Made by a program: the position numbers and the translations under genes. The notes under the pieces were generated by a model. The model did not search any database and was not told the DNA's origin. It saw nothing but the letters and a program-made list of their open reading frames with translations. Below, in pieces: positions 28,657-41,689 of a stretch of DNA of 64,000 bases. The stretch is from Fasciola hepatica. Taxonomy: Eukaryota; Platyhelminthes; Trematoda; Plagiorchiida; Fasciolidae. Location of the stretch: the NCBI GenBank assembly GCA_948099385.1, contig CANUEZ040000209.1, positions 868,001-932,000 of the forward strand, in the 5' to 3' direction. Position 1 is the first letter of the stretch. The number at the start of each line of letters is the position of its first letter.

Positions 28657-29076
28657 TGGTTTGGGTGTTCGACTGACAATCATTCACCCCAACCCTTGTT
28701 CGTGTCCCCGTGTGGGCTCTGTCCATGTGCAATGCTCATGATTCCCTTAGCGGATCAAACAGCTGTACAGTGCTTCCATAATTTTCAATGGTCAGTTCAG
28801 TGTTCAAGCTGCATGGAGAATCATATTATACAAATCTACTCTGCTACTGCTCTATTGCATTGTGTGAGCAATCTGTGTGGATTGTTCATAAGGGAATGCC
28901 TTGGTTTTACTTAGGCCCATAAATAGAGAAGTGATGGAACATAGGATTGGATCGGTGTGCGAGAATTTGGTTGTTACCGTTCAAAGCGAAAGCGAAAGCC
29001 GAAGCCAATTTGGGGATTGTGCTATATCATGTATTGTATATGTTGAACAAAGCTTTCAGACCCATATCGGATAGCC

Positions 29077-30345
29077 TTGTGGTTTGCGTGTTCGACTGAC
29101 ATTCGTTCACCCCAACCCTTGTTCGCGTCCCCGTGTGGGCTCTGTCCATGTGTAATGCTCATGATTCCCTTAGCGGATCAAACAGCTGTACAGTGCTTCC
29201 ATCATTTTCAATGGTCAGTTCAGTGTTCAAGCTGCATGGAGAATCATATTATACAAATCTACTCTGCTACTGCTCTATTGCATTGTATGAGCAATCTGTG
29301 TAGATTGTTCATAAGGGAATACCTTGGTTTTACTTAGGCCCATAAATAGAGAAGTGATGGAACATAGGATTGGATCGGTGTGCGAGAATTTGGTTGTTAC
29401 CGTTCAAAGCGAAAGCGAAAGCCGAAGCCAATTTGGGGATTGTGCTATATCATGTATTGTATATGTTGAACAAAGCGTTGAGACCCATATTGGATAGCCT
29501 TGTGGTTTGGGTGTTCGACTGACAATCATTCACCCCAACCCTTGTTCGTGTCCCCGTGTGGGCTCTGTCCATGTGCAATGCTCATGATTCCCTTAGCGGA
29601 TCAAACAGCTGTACAGTGCTTCCATCATTTTAAATGGTCAGTTCAGTGTTCAAGCTGCATGGAGAATCATATTATACAAATCTACTCTGCTACTGCTCTA
29701 TTGCATTGTGTGAGCAATCTGTGTGGATTGTTCATAAGGGAATGCCTTTGTTTTACTTAGGCCCATAAATAGAGAAGTGATGGAACATAGGATTGGATCG
29801 GTGTGCGCGAATTTGGTTGTTACCGTTCAAAGCGAAAGCGAAAGCCGAAGCCAATTTGGGGATTGTGCTATATCATGTATTGTATATGTTGAACAAAGCT
29901 TTCAGACCCATATCGGATAGCCTTGTGGTTTGCGTGTTCGACTGACATTCGTTCACCCCAACCCTTGTTCGCGTCCCCGTGTGGGCTCTGTCCATGTGTA
30001 ATGCTCATGATTCCCTTAGCGGATCAAACAGCTGTACAGTGCTTCCATCATTTTCAATGGTCAGTTCAGTGTTCAAGCTGCATGGAGAATCATATTATAC
30101 AAATCTACTCTGCTACTGCTCTATTGCATTGTATGAGCAATCTGTGTAGATTGTTCATAAGGGAATACCTTGGTTTTACTTTGGCCCATAAACAGAGAAG
30201 TGATCGAACATAGGATTGGATCGGTGTGCGAGAATTTGGTTGTGACCGTTCAAAGCGAAAGCGAAAGCCGAAGCCAATTTGGGGATTGTGCTATATCATG
30301 TATTGTATATGTTGAACAAAGCTTTCAGACCCATATCGGATAGCC
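29077..30345. repeat. Two-monomer higher-order repeat (846 bp)
   Basis: Units 29077 and 29923 share TTGTTCGCGTCCCC, CATGTGTAATGCTC and a TGTGTAGATTG...GGAATACC block, exactly 846 bp apart. The intervening unit at 29500 is of a different type (ACAATCATTCACC). Confidence 0.8.
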
Positions 30346-33139
30346 TTGTGGTTTGGGTGTTCGACTGACATTCGTTCACCCCAACCCTTGTTCGTGTCCC
30401 CGTGTGGGCTCTGTCCATTTGCAATGCACATGATTCCCTTAGCGGATCAAACAGCTGTACAGTGCTTCCATAATTGTCAATGGTCAGTTCAGTGTTCAAG
30501 CTGCATGGAGAATCATATTATACAAATCTACTCTGCTACTGCTCTATTGCATTGTGTGAGCAATCTGTGTGGGGATTGTTCACAAGGGAATACCTTTGTT
30601 TTACTTAGGCCCATAAATAGAGAAGTGATGGAACATAGGATTGGATCGGTGTGCGAGAATTTGGTTGTGACCGTTCAAAGCGGAAGCGAAAGCCGAAGCC
30701 AATTTGGGGATTGTGCTATATCATGTATTGTATATGTTGAACAAAGCGTTGAGACCCATATTGGATAGCCTTGTGGTTTGGGTGTTCGACTGACAATCAT
30801 TCACCCCAATCCTTGTTCGTTTCCCCGTGTGGGCTCTGTCCATGTGCAATGCTCATGATTCCCTTAGCGGATCAAACAGCTGTACAGTGCTTCCATAATT
30901 TTCAATGGTCAGTTCAGTGTTCAAGCTGCATGGAGAATCATATTATACAAATCTACTCTGCTACTGCTCTATTGCATTGTATGAGCAATCTGTGTGGGGA
31001 TTGTTCATAAGGGAATGCCTTGGTTTTACTTAGGCCCATAAATAGAGAAGTGATGGAACATAGGATTGGATCGGTGTGCGAGAATTTGGTTGTTACCGTT
31101 CAAAGCCAAAGCGAAAGCCGAAGCCAATTTGGGGATTGTGCTATATCATGTATTGTATATGTTGAACAAAGCGTTGAGACCCATATAGGATAGCCTTGTG
31201 GTTTGGGTGTTCGACTGACAATCATTCACCCCAACCCTTGTTCGTGTCCCCGTGTGGGCTCTGTCCATGTGCAATGCTCATGATTCCCTTAGCGGATCAA
31301 ACAGCTGTACAGTGCTTCCATAATTTTCAATGGTCAGTTCAGTGTTCAAGCTGCATGGAGAATCATATTATACAAATCTACTCTGCTACTGCTCTATTGC
31401 ATTGTATGAGCAATCTGTGTGGATTGTTCATAAAGGAATGCCTTGGTTTTACTTAGGCCCATAAATAGAGAAGTGATGGAACATAGGATTGGATCGGTGT
31501 GCGAGAATTTGGTTGTTACCGTTGAAAGCGAAAGCGAAAGCCGAAGCCAGTTTGGGGATTGTGCCATATGATGTATTGTATATGTTCCACAAATCGTTGA
31601 GACCCATATCTTAAAGCCTCGTGGTTTGGGTGTTCGACTGACATTCGTTCACCCCAACCCTTGTTCGTGTCCCCGTGTGGGCTCTGTCCATGTGCAATGC
31701 ACATGATTCCCTTAGCGGATCAAACAGCTGTACAGTGCTTCCATCATTTTCAATGGTCAGTTCAGTGTTCAAGCTGCATGGAGAATCATATTATACAAAT
31801 CTACTCTGCTACTGCTCTATTGCATTGTATGAGCAATCTGTGTGGATTGTTCATAAGAGAATACCTTGGTTTTACTTAGGCCCATAAACAGAGAAGTGAT
31901 GGAACATAGGATTGGATCGGTGTGCGAGAATTTGGTTGTTACCGTTCAAAGCGAAAGCGAAAGCCGAAGCCAATTTGGGGATTGTGCTATATCATGTATT
32001 GTATATGTTGAACAAAGCTTTCAGACCCATATCGGATAGCCTTGTGGTTTGCGTGTTCGACTGACATTCGTTCACCCCAACCCTTGTTCGTGTCCCCGTG
32101 TGGGCTCTGTCCATGTGCAATGCACATGATTCCCTTAGCGGATCAAACAGCTGTACAGTGCTTCCATAATGTTCAATGGTCAGTTCAGTGTTCAAGCTGC
32201 ATGGAGAATCATATTATACAAATCTACTCTGCTACTGCTCTATTGCATTGTATGAGCAATCTGTGTGGATTGTTCATAAGGGAATACCTTGATTTTACTT
32301 AGGCCCATAAATAGAGAAGTGATGGAACATAGGATTGGATCGGTGTGCGAGAATTTGGTTGTTACCGTTCAAAGCGAAAGCGAAAGCCGAAGCCAATTTG
32401 GGGATTGTGCTATATCATGTATTGTATATGTTGAACAAAGCTTTCAGACCCATATTGGATAGCCTTGTGGTTTGGGTGTTCGACTGACAATCATTCACCC
32501 CAACCCTTGTTCGTGTCCCCGTGTGGGCTCTGTCCATGTGCAATGCTCATGATTCCCTTAGCGGATCAAACAGCTGTACAGTGCTTCCATAATTTTCAAT
32601 GGTCAGTTCAGTGTTCAAGCTGCATGGAGAATCATATTATACAAATCTACTCTGCTACTGCTCTATTGCATTGTATGAGCAATCTGTGTGGATTGTTCAT
32701 AAGGGAATGCCTTGATTTTACTTAGGCCCATAAATAGAGATGTGATGGAACATAGGATTGGATCGGTGTGCGAGAATTTGGTTGTTACCGTTGAAAGCGA
32801 AAGCGAAAGCCGAAGCCAGTTTGGGGATTGTGCCATATCATGTATTGTATATGTTGAACAAAGCGTTGAGACTCATATCGTAAAGCCTCGTGGTTTGGGT
32901 GTTCGACTGACATTCGTTCACCCCAACCCTTGTTCGTGTCCCCGTGTGGGCTCTGTCCATGTGCAATGCTCATGATTCCCTTAGCGGATCAAACAGCTGT
33001 ACAGTGCTTCCATAATTTTCAATGGTCAGTTCAGTGTTCAAGCTGCATGGAGAATCATATTATACAAATCTACTCTGCCACTGCTCTATTGCATTGTATG
33101 AGCAATCTGTGTGGGGATTGTTCATAAGGAATGCCTTGG

Positions 33140-33147
33140 TTTTTTTT
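33140..33147 (+). other. T8 homopolymer in a unique 427-bp interval
   Basis: At the position where other units read GGTTTTACTTAGG this unit reads GG, eight T, then CTTAGG. The same interval also lost one base in ATAAGGAATGCC and carries the GG insertion, making it the longest interval (32888 to 33315). It may be slippage or a homopolymer sequencing error. Confidence 0.7.
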
Positions 33148-34269
33148 CTTAGGCCCATAAATAGAGAAGTGATGGAACATAGGATTGGATCGGTGTGCGA
33201 GAATTTGGTTGTTACCGTTCAAAGCGAAAGCGAAAGCCGAAGCCAATTTGGGGATTGTGCTATATCATGTATTGTATATGTTCAACAAAGCTTTCGGACC
33301 CATATCGGATAGCCTTGTGGTTTGCGTGTTCGACTGACATTCGTTCACCCCAACCCTTGTTCGTGTCCCGTGTGGGCTCTGTCCATGTGCAATGCACATG
33401 ATTCCCTTAGCGGATCAAACAGCTGTACAGTGCTTCCATAATTTGCAATGGTCAGTTCAGTGTTCAAGCTGCATGGAGAATCATATTATACAAATCTACT
33501 CTGCTACTGCTCTATTGCATTGTATGAGCAATCTGTGTGGATTGTTCATAAGGGAATGCCTTTGTTTTACTTAGGCCCATAAATAGAGAAGTGATGGAAC
33601 ATAGGATTGGATCGGTGTGCGAGAATTTGGTTGTTACCGTTCAAAGCGAAAGCGAAAGCCGAAGCCAATTTGAGGATTGTGCTATATCATGTATTGTATA
33701 TGTTGAACAAAGCTTTCAGACTCATATCGGATAGCCTTGTGGTTTGCGTGTTCGACTGACATTCGTTCACCCCAACCCTTGTTCGTGTCCCGTGTGGGCT
33801 CTGTCCATGTGCAATGCACATGATTCCCTTAGCGGATCAAACAGCTGTACAGTGCTTCCATAATTTGCAATGGTCAGTTCAGTGTTCAAGCTGCATGGAG
33901 AATCATATTATACAAATCTACTCTGCTACTGCTCTATTGCATTGTGTGAGCAATCTGTGTAGATTGTTCATAAGGGAATGCCTTTGTTTTACTTAGGCCC
34001 ATAAATAGAGAAGTGATGGAACATAGGATTGGATCGGTGTGCGAGAATTTGGTTGTTACCGTTCAAAGCGAAAGCGAAAGCCGAAGCCAATTTGGGGATT
34101 GTGCTATATCATGTATTGTATATGTTGAACAAAGCTTTCAGACCCATATCGGATAGCCGTGTGGTTTGCGTGTTCGACTGACATTCGTTCACCCCAACCC
34201 TTGTTCGTGTCCCCGTGTGGGCTCTCTCCATGTGCAATGCTCATGATTCCCTTAGCGGATCAAACAGCT

Positions 34270-36230
34270 GTACATTGCTTCCATCATTTTCAATGGTCAG
34301 TTCAGTGTTCAAGCTGCATGGAGAATCATATTATACAAATCTACTCTGCTACTGCTCTATTGCATTGTATGAGCAATCTGTGTGGGGATTGTTCATAAGG
34401 GAATACCTTGATTTTACTTAGGCCCATAAATAGAGAAGTGATGGAACATAGGATTGGATCGGTGTGCGAGAATTTGGTTGTGACCGTTCAAAGCGAAAGC
34501 GAAAGCCGAAGCCAATTTGGGGATTGTGCTATATCATGTATTGTATATGTTGAACAAAGCGTTGAGACCCATATGGGATAGCCTTCTTATTTCGGTTTTC
34601 GACTGACATTCGTTCACCCCAACCCTTGTTCGTGTCCCCGTGTGGGCTCTGTCCATGTGCAATGGTCATGATTCCCTTAGCGGATCAAACAGCTGTACAG
34701 TGCTTCCATCATTTTCAATGGTCAGTTCAGTGTTCAAGCTGCATGGAGAATCATATTATACAAATCTACTCTGCTACTGCTCTATTGCATTGTATGAGCA
34801 ATCTGTGTGGATTGTTCATAAGGGAATGCCTTGGTTTTACTCAGGCCCATAAATAGAGAAGTGATGGAACATAGGATTGGATCGGTGTGCGAGAATTTGG
34901 TTGTTACCGTTCAAAGCGAAAGCGAAAGCCGAAGCCAATTTGGGGATTGTGCTATATCATGTATTGTATATGTTGAACAGAGCTTTCAGACCCATATCGG
35001 ATAGACTTGTGGTTTGCGTGTTCGACTGACATTCGTTCACCCCAACCCTTGTTCGTGTCCTCGTGTGGGCTCTGTCCATGTGCAATGCTCATGATTCCCT
35101 TAGCGGATCAAACAGCTGTACAGTGCTTCCATAATTTTCAATGGTCAGTTCAGTGTTCAAGCTGCATGGAGAATCATATTATACAAATCTACTCTGCTAC
35201 TGCTCTATTGCATTGTATGAGCAATCTGTGTAGATTGTTCATAAGGGAATGCCTTGATTTTACTTAGGCCCATAAATAGAGAAGTGATGGAACATAGGAT
35301 TGGATCGGTGTGCGAGAATTTGGTTGTTACCGTTCAAAGCGAAAGCGAAAGCCGAAGCCAATTTGGGGATTGTGCTATATCATGTATTGTATATGTTGAA
35401 CAAAGCGTTGAGACCCATATTGGATAGCCTTGTGGTTTGGGTGTTCGACTGACAATCATTCACCCCAACCCTTGTTCGTGTCCCCGTGTGGGCTCTGTCC
35501 ATGTGCAATGCTCATGATTCCCTTAGCGGATCAAACAGCTGTACATTGCTTCCATAATTTTCAATGGTCAGTTCAGTGTTCAAGCTGCATGGAGAATCAT
35601 ATTATACAAATCTACTCTGCTACTGCTCTATTGCATTGTATGAGCAATCTGTGTGGGGATTGTTCATAAGGGAATACCTTGATTTTACTTAGGCCCATAA
35701 ATAGAGAAGTGATGGAACATAGGGTTGGATCGGTGTGCGAGAATTTGGTTGTGACCGTTCAAAGCGAAAGCGAAAGCCGAAGCCAATTTGGGGATTGTGC
35801 TATATCATGTATTGTATATGTTGAACAAAGCGTTGAGACCCATATGGGATAGCCTTCTTATTTCGGTGTTCGACTGACATTCGTTCACCCCAACCCTTGT
35901 TCGTGTCCCCGTGTGGGCTCTGTCCATGTGCAATGCTCATGATTCCCTTAGCGGATCAAACAGCTGTACAGTGCTTCCATCATTTTCAATGGTCAGTTCA
36001 GTGTTCAAGCTGCATGGAGAATCATATTATACAAATCTACTCTGCTACTGCTCTATTGCATTGTATGAGCAATCTGTGTGGATTGTTCATAAGGGAATGC
36101 CTTGGTTTTACTCAGGCCCATAAATAGAGAAGTGATGGAACATAGGATTGGATCGGTGTGCGAGAATTTGGTTGTTACCGTTCAAAGCGAAAGCGAAAGC
36201 CGAAGCCAATTTGGGGATTGTGCTATATCA
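34270..36230. repeat. Three-monomer higher-order repeat (1,271 bp)
   Basis: Shared rare variants 1,271 bp apart: CTGTACATTGCTTCC (34269 and 35540), TACCTTGATTTTAC, GTTGTGACCG (34480 and 35752), CCTTCTTATTTCGG, and ACTCAGGCCC (about 34840 and 36111). A few substitutions distinguish the copies (GGTTTTCGAC versus GGTGTTCGAC; AATGGTCATG versus AATGCTCATG). Confidence 0.8.
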
Positions 36231-38225
36231 TGTATTGTATATGTTGAACAAAGCGTTGAGACCCATATGGGATAGCCTTGTGATTTCGGTGTTCGACTGA
36301 CATTCGTTCACCCCAACCTTTGTTCGTGTCCCCGTGTGGGCTCTGTCCATGTGCAATGGTCATGATTCCCTTAGCGGATCAAACAGCTGTACAGTGCTTC
36401 CATAATTTTCAATGGTCAGTTCAGTGTTCAAGCTGCATGGAGAATCATATTATACAAATCTACTCTGCTACTGCTCTATTGCATTGTATGAGTAATCTGT
36501 GTGGATTGTTCATAAGAAAATGCCTTGATTTTACTTAGGCCCATAAATAGAGAAGTGTTGGAACATAGGATTGGATCGGTGTGCGAGAATTTGGTTGTTA
36601 CCGTTCAAAGCGAAAGCGAAAGCCGAAGCCAGTTTGGGGATTGTGCTATATCACGTAGTGTATATGTTGAACAAAGCGTTGAGACCCATATGGGATAGCC
36701 TTCTGATTTCGGTGTTCGACTGACATTCGTTCACCCCAACCCTTGTTCGTGTCCCCGTGTGGGCTCTGTCCATGTGCAATGCTCATGATTCCCTTAGCGG
36801 ATCAAACAGCTGTACAGTGCTTCCATCATTTTCAATGGTCAGTTCAGTGTTCAAGCTGCATGGAGAATCATATTATACAAATCTACTCTGCTACTGCTCT
36901 ATTGCATTGTATGAGCAATCTGTGTGGATTGTTCATAAGGGAATACCTTGGTTTTACTTAGGCCCATAAATAGAGAAGTGATGGAACATAGGATTGGATC
37001 GGTGTGCGAGAATTTGGTTGGTACCGTTCAAAGCGAAAGCGAAAGGCGAAGCCAATTTGGGGATTGTGCTATATCATGTATTGTATATGTTGAACAAAGC
37101 GTTGAGACCCATATCGGATAGCCTTGTGGTTTGGGTGTTCGACTGACAATCATTCACCCCAACCCTTGTTCGTGTCCCCGAGTGGGCTCTGTCCATGTGC
37201 AATGCTCATGATTCCCTTAGCGGATCAAACAGCTGTACAGTGCTTCCATCATTTTCAATGGTCAGTTCAGTGTTCAAGCTGCATGGAGAATCATATTATA
37301 CAAATCTACTCTGCTACTGCTCTATTGCATTGTATGAGCAATCTGTGTGGATTGTTCATAAGGGAATGCCTTGGTTTTACTTAGGCCCATAAATAGAGAA
37401 GTGATGGAACATAGGATTGGATCGGTGTGCGAGAATTTGGTTGTTACCGTTCAAAGCGAAAGCGAAAGCCGAAGCCAGTTTGGGGATTGTGCTATATCAT
37501 GTATTGTATATGTTGAACAAAGCGTTGAGACCCATATCGGATAGCCTTGTGGTTTGGGTGTTCGACTGACAATCATTCACCCCAACCCTTGTTCGTGTCT
37601 TCGTGTGGGCTCTGTCCATGTGCAATGCTCATGATTCCCTTAGCGGATCAAACAGCTGTACAGTGCTTCCATAATTTTCAATGGTCAGTTCAGTGTTCAA
37701 GCTGCATGGAGAATCATATTATACACATCTACTCTGCTACTGCTCTATTGCATTGTATGAGCAATCTGTGTGGATTGTTCATAAAAAAATGCCTTGGTTT
37801 TACTTAGGCCCATAAATAGAGAAGTGATGGAACATAGGATTGGATCGGTGTGCGAGAATTTGGTTGTTACCGTTCAAAGCGAAAGCGAAAGCCGAAGCCA
37901 ATTAAGGGATTGTGCTATATCATTTATTGTATATGTTGAACAAAGCGTTGAGACCCATATCGGATAGCTTTGTGGTTTGGGTGTTCGACTGACATTCGTT
38001 CACCCCAACCCTTGTTCGTGTCCCCGTGTGGGCTCTGTCCACGTGCAATGCTCATGATTCCCTTAGCGGATCAAACAGCTGTACAGTGCTTCCATCATTT
38101 TCAATGGTCAGTTCAGTGTTCAAGCTGCATGGAGAATCATATTATACAAATCTACTCTGCTACTGCTTTATTGCATTGTGTGAGCAATCTGTGTGGATTG
38201 TTCATAAAGGAATGCCTTGGTTTTA

Positions 38226-41200
38226 CTTAGGTCAATAAATAGAGAAGTGATGGAACATAGGATTGGATCGGTGTGCGAGAATTTGGTTGTTACCGTTCAA
38301 AGCGAAAGCGAAAGCCGAAGCCAATATGGGGATTGTGCTATATCATGTATTGTATATGTTGAACGAAGCGTTCAGACCCATATGGGATAGCCTTGTGGTT
38401 TGCGTGTTCGACTGACATTCGTTCATCCCAACCCTTGTTCGTGTCCCCGTGTGGGCTCTGTCCATGTGCAATGCACATGATTCCCTTAGCGGATCAAACA
38501 GCTGTACAGTGCTTCCATCATTTTCAATGGTCAGTTCAGTGTTCAAGCTGCATGGAGAATCATATTATACAAATCTACTCTGCTACTGCTCTATTGCATT
38601 GTATGAGCAATCTGTGTAGATTGTTCATAAGGGAATGCCTTGGTTTTACTTAGGCCCATAAATAGAGAAGTGATGGAACATAGGATTGGATCGGTGTGCG
38701 AGAATTTGGTTGTTACCGTTCAAAGCGAAAGCGAAAGCCGAAGCAAATTTGGGGATTGTGCTATATCATGTATTGTATATGTTGAACAAAGCGTTGAGAC
38801 CCATATCGGATAGCTTTGTGGTTTGGGTGTTCGACTGACATTCGTTCACCCCAACCCTTGTTCGTGTCCCCGTGTGGGCTCTGTCCATGTGCAATGCTCA
38901 TGATTCCCTTAGCGGATCAAACATCTGTACAGTGCTTCCATCATTTTCAATGGTCAGTTCAGTGTTCAAGCTGCATGGAGAATCATATTATACAAATCGA
39001 CTCTGCTACTGCTCTATTGCATTGTGTGAGCAATCTGTGTGGATTGTTCATAAGGGAATGCCTTGGTTTTACTTAGGCCCATAAATAGAGAAGTGATGGA
39101 ACATAGGATTGGATCGGTGTGCGAGAATTTGGTTGTTACCGTTCAAAGCGAAAGCGAAAGCCGAAGCGAATTTGGGGATTGTGCTATATCATGTATTGTA
39201 TATGTTGAACAAAGCGTTGAGACCCATATTGGATAGCCTTGTGGTTTGGGTGTTCGACTGACAATCATTCACCCCAACCCTTGTTCGTGTCCCCGTGTTG
39301 GCTCTGTCCATGTGCAATGCTCATGATTCCCTTAGCGGATCAAACAGCTGTACAGTGCTTCCATAATTTTCAATGGTCAGTTCAGTGTTCAAGCTGCATG
39401 GAGAATCATATTATACAAATCTACTCTGCTACTGCTCTATTGCATTGTATGAGTAATCTGTGTGGATTGTTCATAAGGGAATGCCTTGGTTTTACTTAGG
39501 CCCATAAATAGAGAAGTGATGGAAAATAGGATTGGATCGGTGTGCGAGAATTTGGTTGTTACCGTTCAAAGCGAAAGCGAAAGCCGAAGCCAATTTGGGG
39601 ATTGTGCTATATCATGTAGTGTATATGTTGAACAAAGCGTTGAGACCCATATCGGATAGCCTTGTGATTTCGGTGTTCGACTGACATTCGTTCACCCCAA
39701 CCCTTGTTCGTGTCCCCGTGTGGGCTCTGTCCATGTGCAATGCTCATGATTCCCTTAGCGGATCAAACAGCTGTACAGTGCTTCCATAATGTTCAATGGT
39801 CAGTTCAGTGTTCAAGCTGCATGGAGAATCATATTATACAAATCTACTCTGCTACTGCTCCATTGCATTGTGTGAGCAATCTGTGTGGATTGTTCATAAA
39901 GGAATGCCTTGGTTTTACTTAGGTCAATAAATAGAGAAGTGATGGAACATAGGATTGGATCGGTGTGCGAGAATTTGGTTGTTACCGTTCAAAGCGAAAG
40001 CGAAAGCCGAAGCCAATATGGGGATTGTGCTATATCATGTATTGTATATGTTGAACGAAGCGTTCAGACCCATATGGGATAGCCTTGTGGTTTGCGTGTT
40101 CGACTGACATTCGTTCATCCCAACCCTTGTTCGTGTCCCCGTGTGGGCTCTGTCCATGTGCAATGCACATGATTCCCTTAGCGGATCAAACAGCTGTACA
40201 GTGCTTCCATCATTTTCAATGGTCAGTTCAGTGTTCAAGCTGCATGGAGAATCATATTATACAAATCTACTCTGCTACTGCTCTATTGCATTGTATGAGC
40301 AATCTGTGTAGATTGTTCATAAGGGAATGCCTTGGTTTTACTTAGGCCCATAAATAGAGAAGTGATGGAACATAGGATTGGATCGGTGTGCGAGAATTTG
40401 GTTGTTACCGTTCAAAGCGAAAGCGAAAGCCGAAGCAAATTTGGGGATTGTGCTATATCATGTATTGTATATGTTGAACAAAGCGTTGAGACCCATATCG
40501 GATAGCTTTGTGGTTTGGGTGTTCGACTGACATTCGTTCACCCCAACCCTTGTTCGTGTCCCCGTGTGGGCTCTGTCCATGTGCAATGCTCATGATTCCC
40601 TTAGCGGATCAAACATCTGTACAGTGCTTCCATCATTTTCAATGGTCAGTTCAGTGTTCAAGCTGCATGGAGAATCATATTATACAAATCGACTCTGCTA
40701 CTGCTCTATTGCATTGTGTGAGCAATCTGTGTGGATTGTTCATAAGGGAATGCCTTGGTTTTACTTAGGCCCATAAATAGAGAAGTGATGGAACATAGGA
40801 TTGGATCGGTGTGCGAGAATTTGGTTGTTACCGTTCAAAGCGAAAGCGAAAGCCGAAGCGAATTTGGGGATTGTGCTATATCATGTATTGTATATGTTGA
40901 ACAAAGCGTTGAGACCCATATTGGATAGCCTTGTGGTTTGGGTGTTCGACTGACAATCATTCACCCCAACCCTTGTTCGTGTCCCCGTGTGGGCTCTGTC
41001 CATGTGCAATGCTCATGATTCCCTTAGCGGATCAAACAGCTGTACAGTGCTTCCATAATTTTCAATGGTCAGTTCAGTGTTCAAGCTGCATGGAGAATCA
41101 TATTATACAAATCTACTCTGCTACTGCTCTATTGCATTGTATGAGTAATCTGTGTGGATTGTTCATAAGGGAATGCCTTGGTTTTACTTAGGCCCATAAA

Positions 41201-41472
41201 TAGAGAAGTGATGGAACATAGGATTGGATCGGTGTGCGAGAATTTGGTTGTTACCGTTCAAAGCGAAAGCGAAAGCCGAAGCCAATTTGGGGATTGTGCT
41301 ATATCATGTAGTGTATATGTTGAACAAAGCGTTGAGACCCATATCGGATAGCCTTGTGATTTCGGTGTTCGACTGACATTCGTTCACCCCAACCCTTGTT
41401 CGTGTCCCCGTGTGGGCTCTGTCCATGTGCAATGCTCATGATTCCCTTAGCGGATCAAACAGCTGTACAGTG
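38226..41472. repeat. Four-monomer higher-order repeat (1,692 bp)
   Basis: About 38226-39780 recurs at 39918-41472. Shared rare variants are GTCAATAAATAG (38231 and 39923), GAACGAAGCGTTCAG, TTCATCCCAACCC, AACATCTGTACAG, ACAAATCGACTC, GAAGCGAATTTG and TGAGTAATCTG. Differences are few: GTGTTGGC versus GTGTGGGC in units 39239/40931, GGAAAATAGG versus GGAACATAGG, then divergence after about 39780/41472. Confidence 0.88.
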
Positions 41473-41689
41473 CTTCCATCATTTTCAATGGTCAGTTCAG
41501 TGTTCAAGCTGCATGGAGAATCATATTATACAAATCTACTCTGCTACTGCTCCATTGCATTGTATGAGCAATCTGTGTGGATTGTTCATAAAAAAATGCC
41601 TTGGTTTTACTTAGGCCCATAAATAGAGAAGTGATGGAACATAGGATTGGATCGGTGTGCGAGAATTTGGTTGTTACCGTTCAAAGCGA

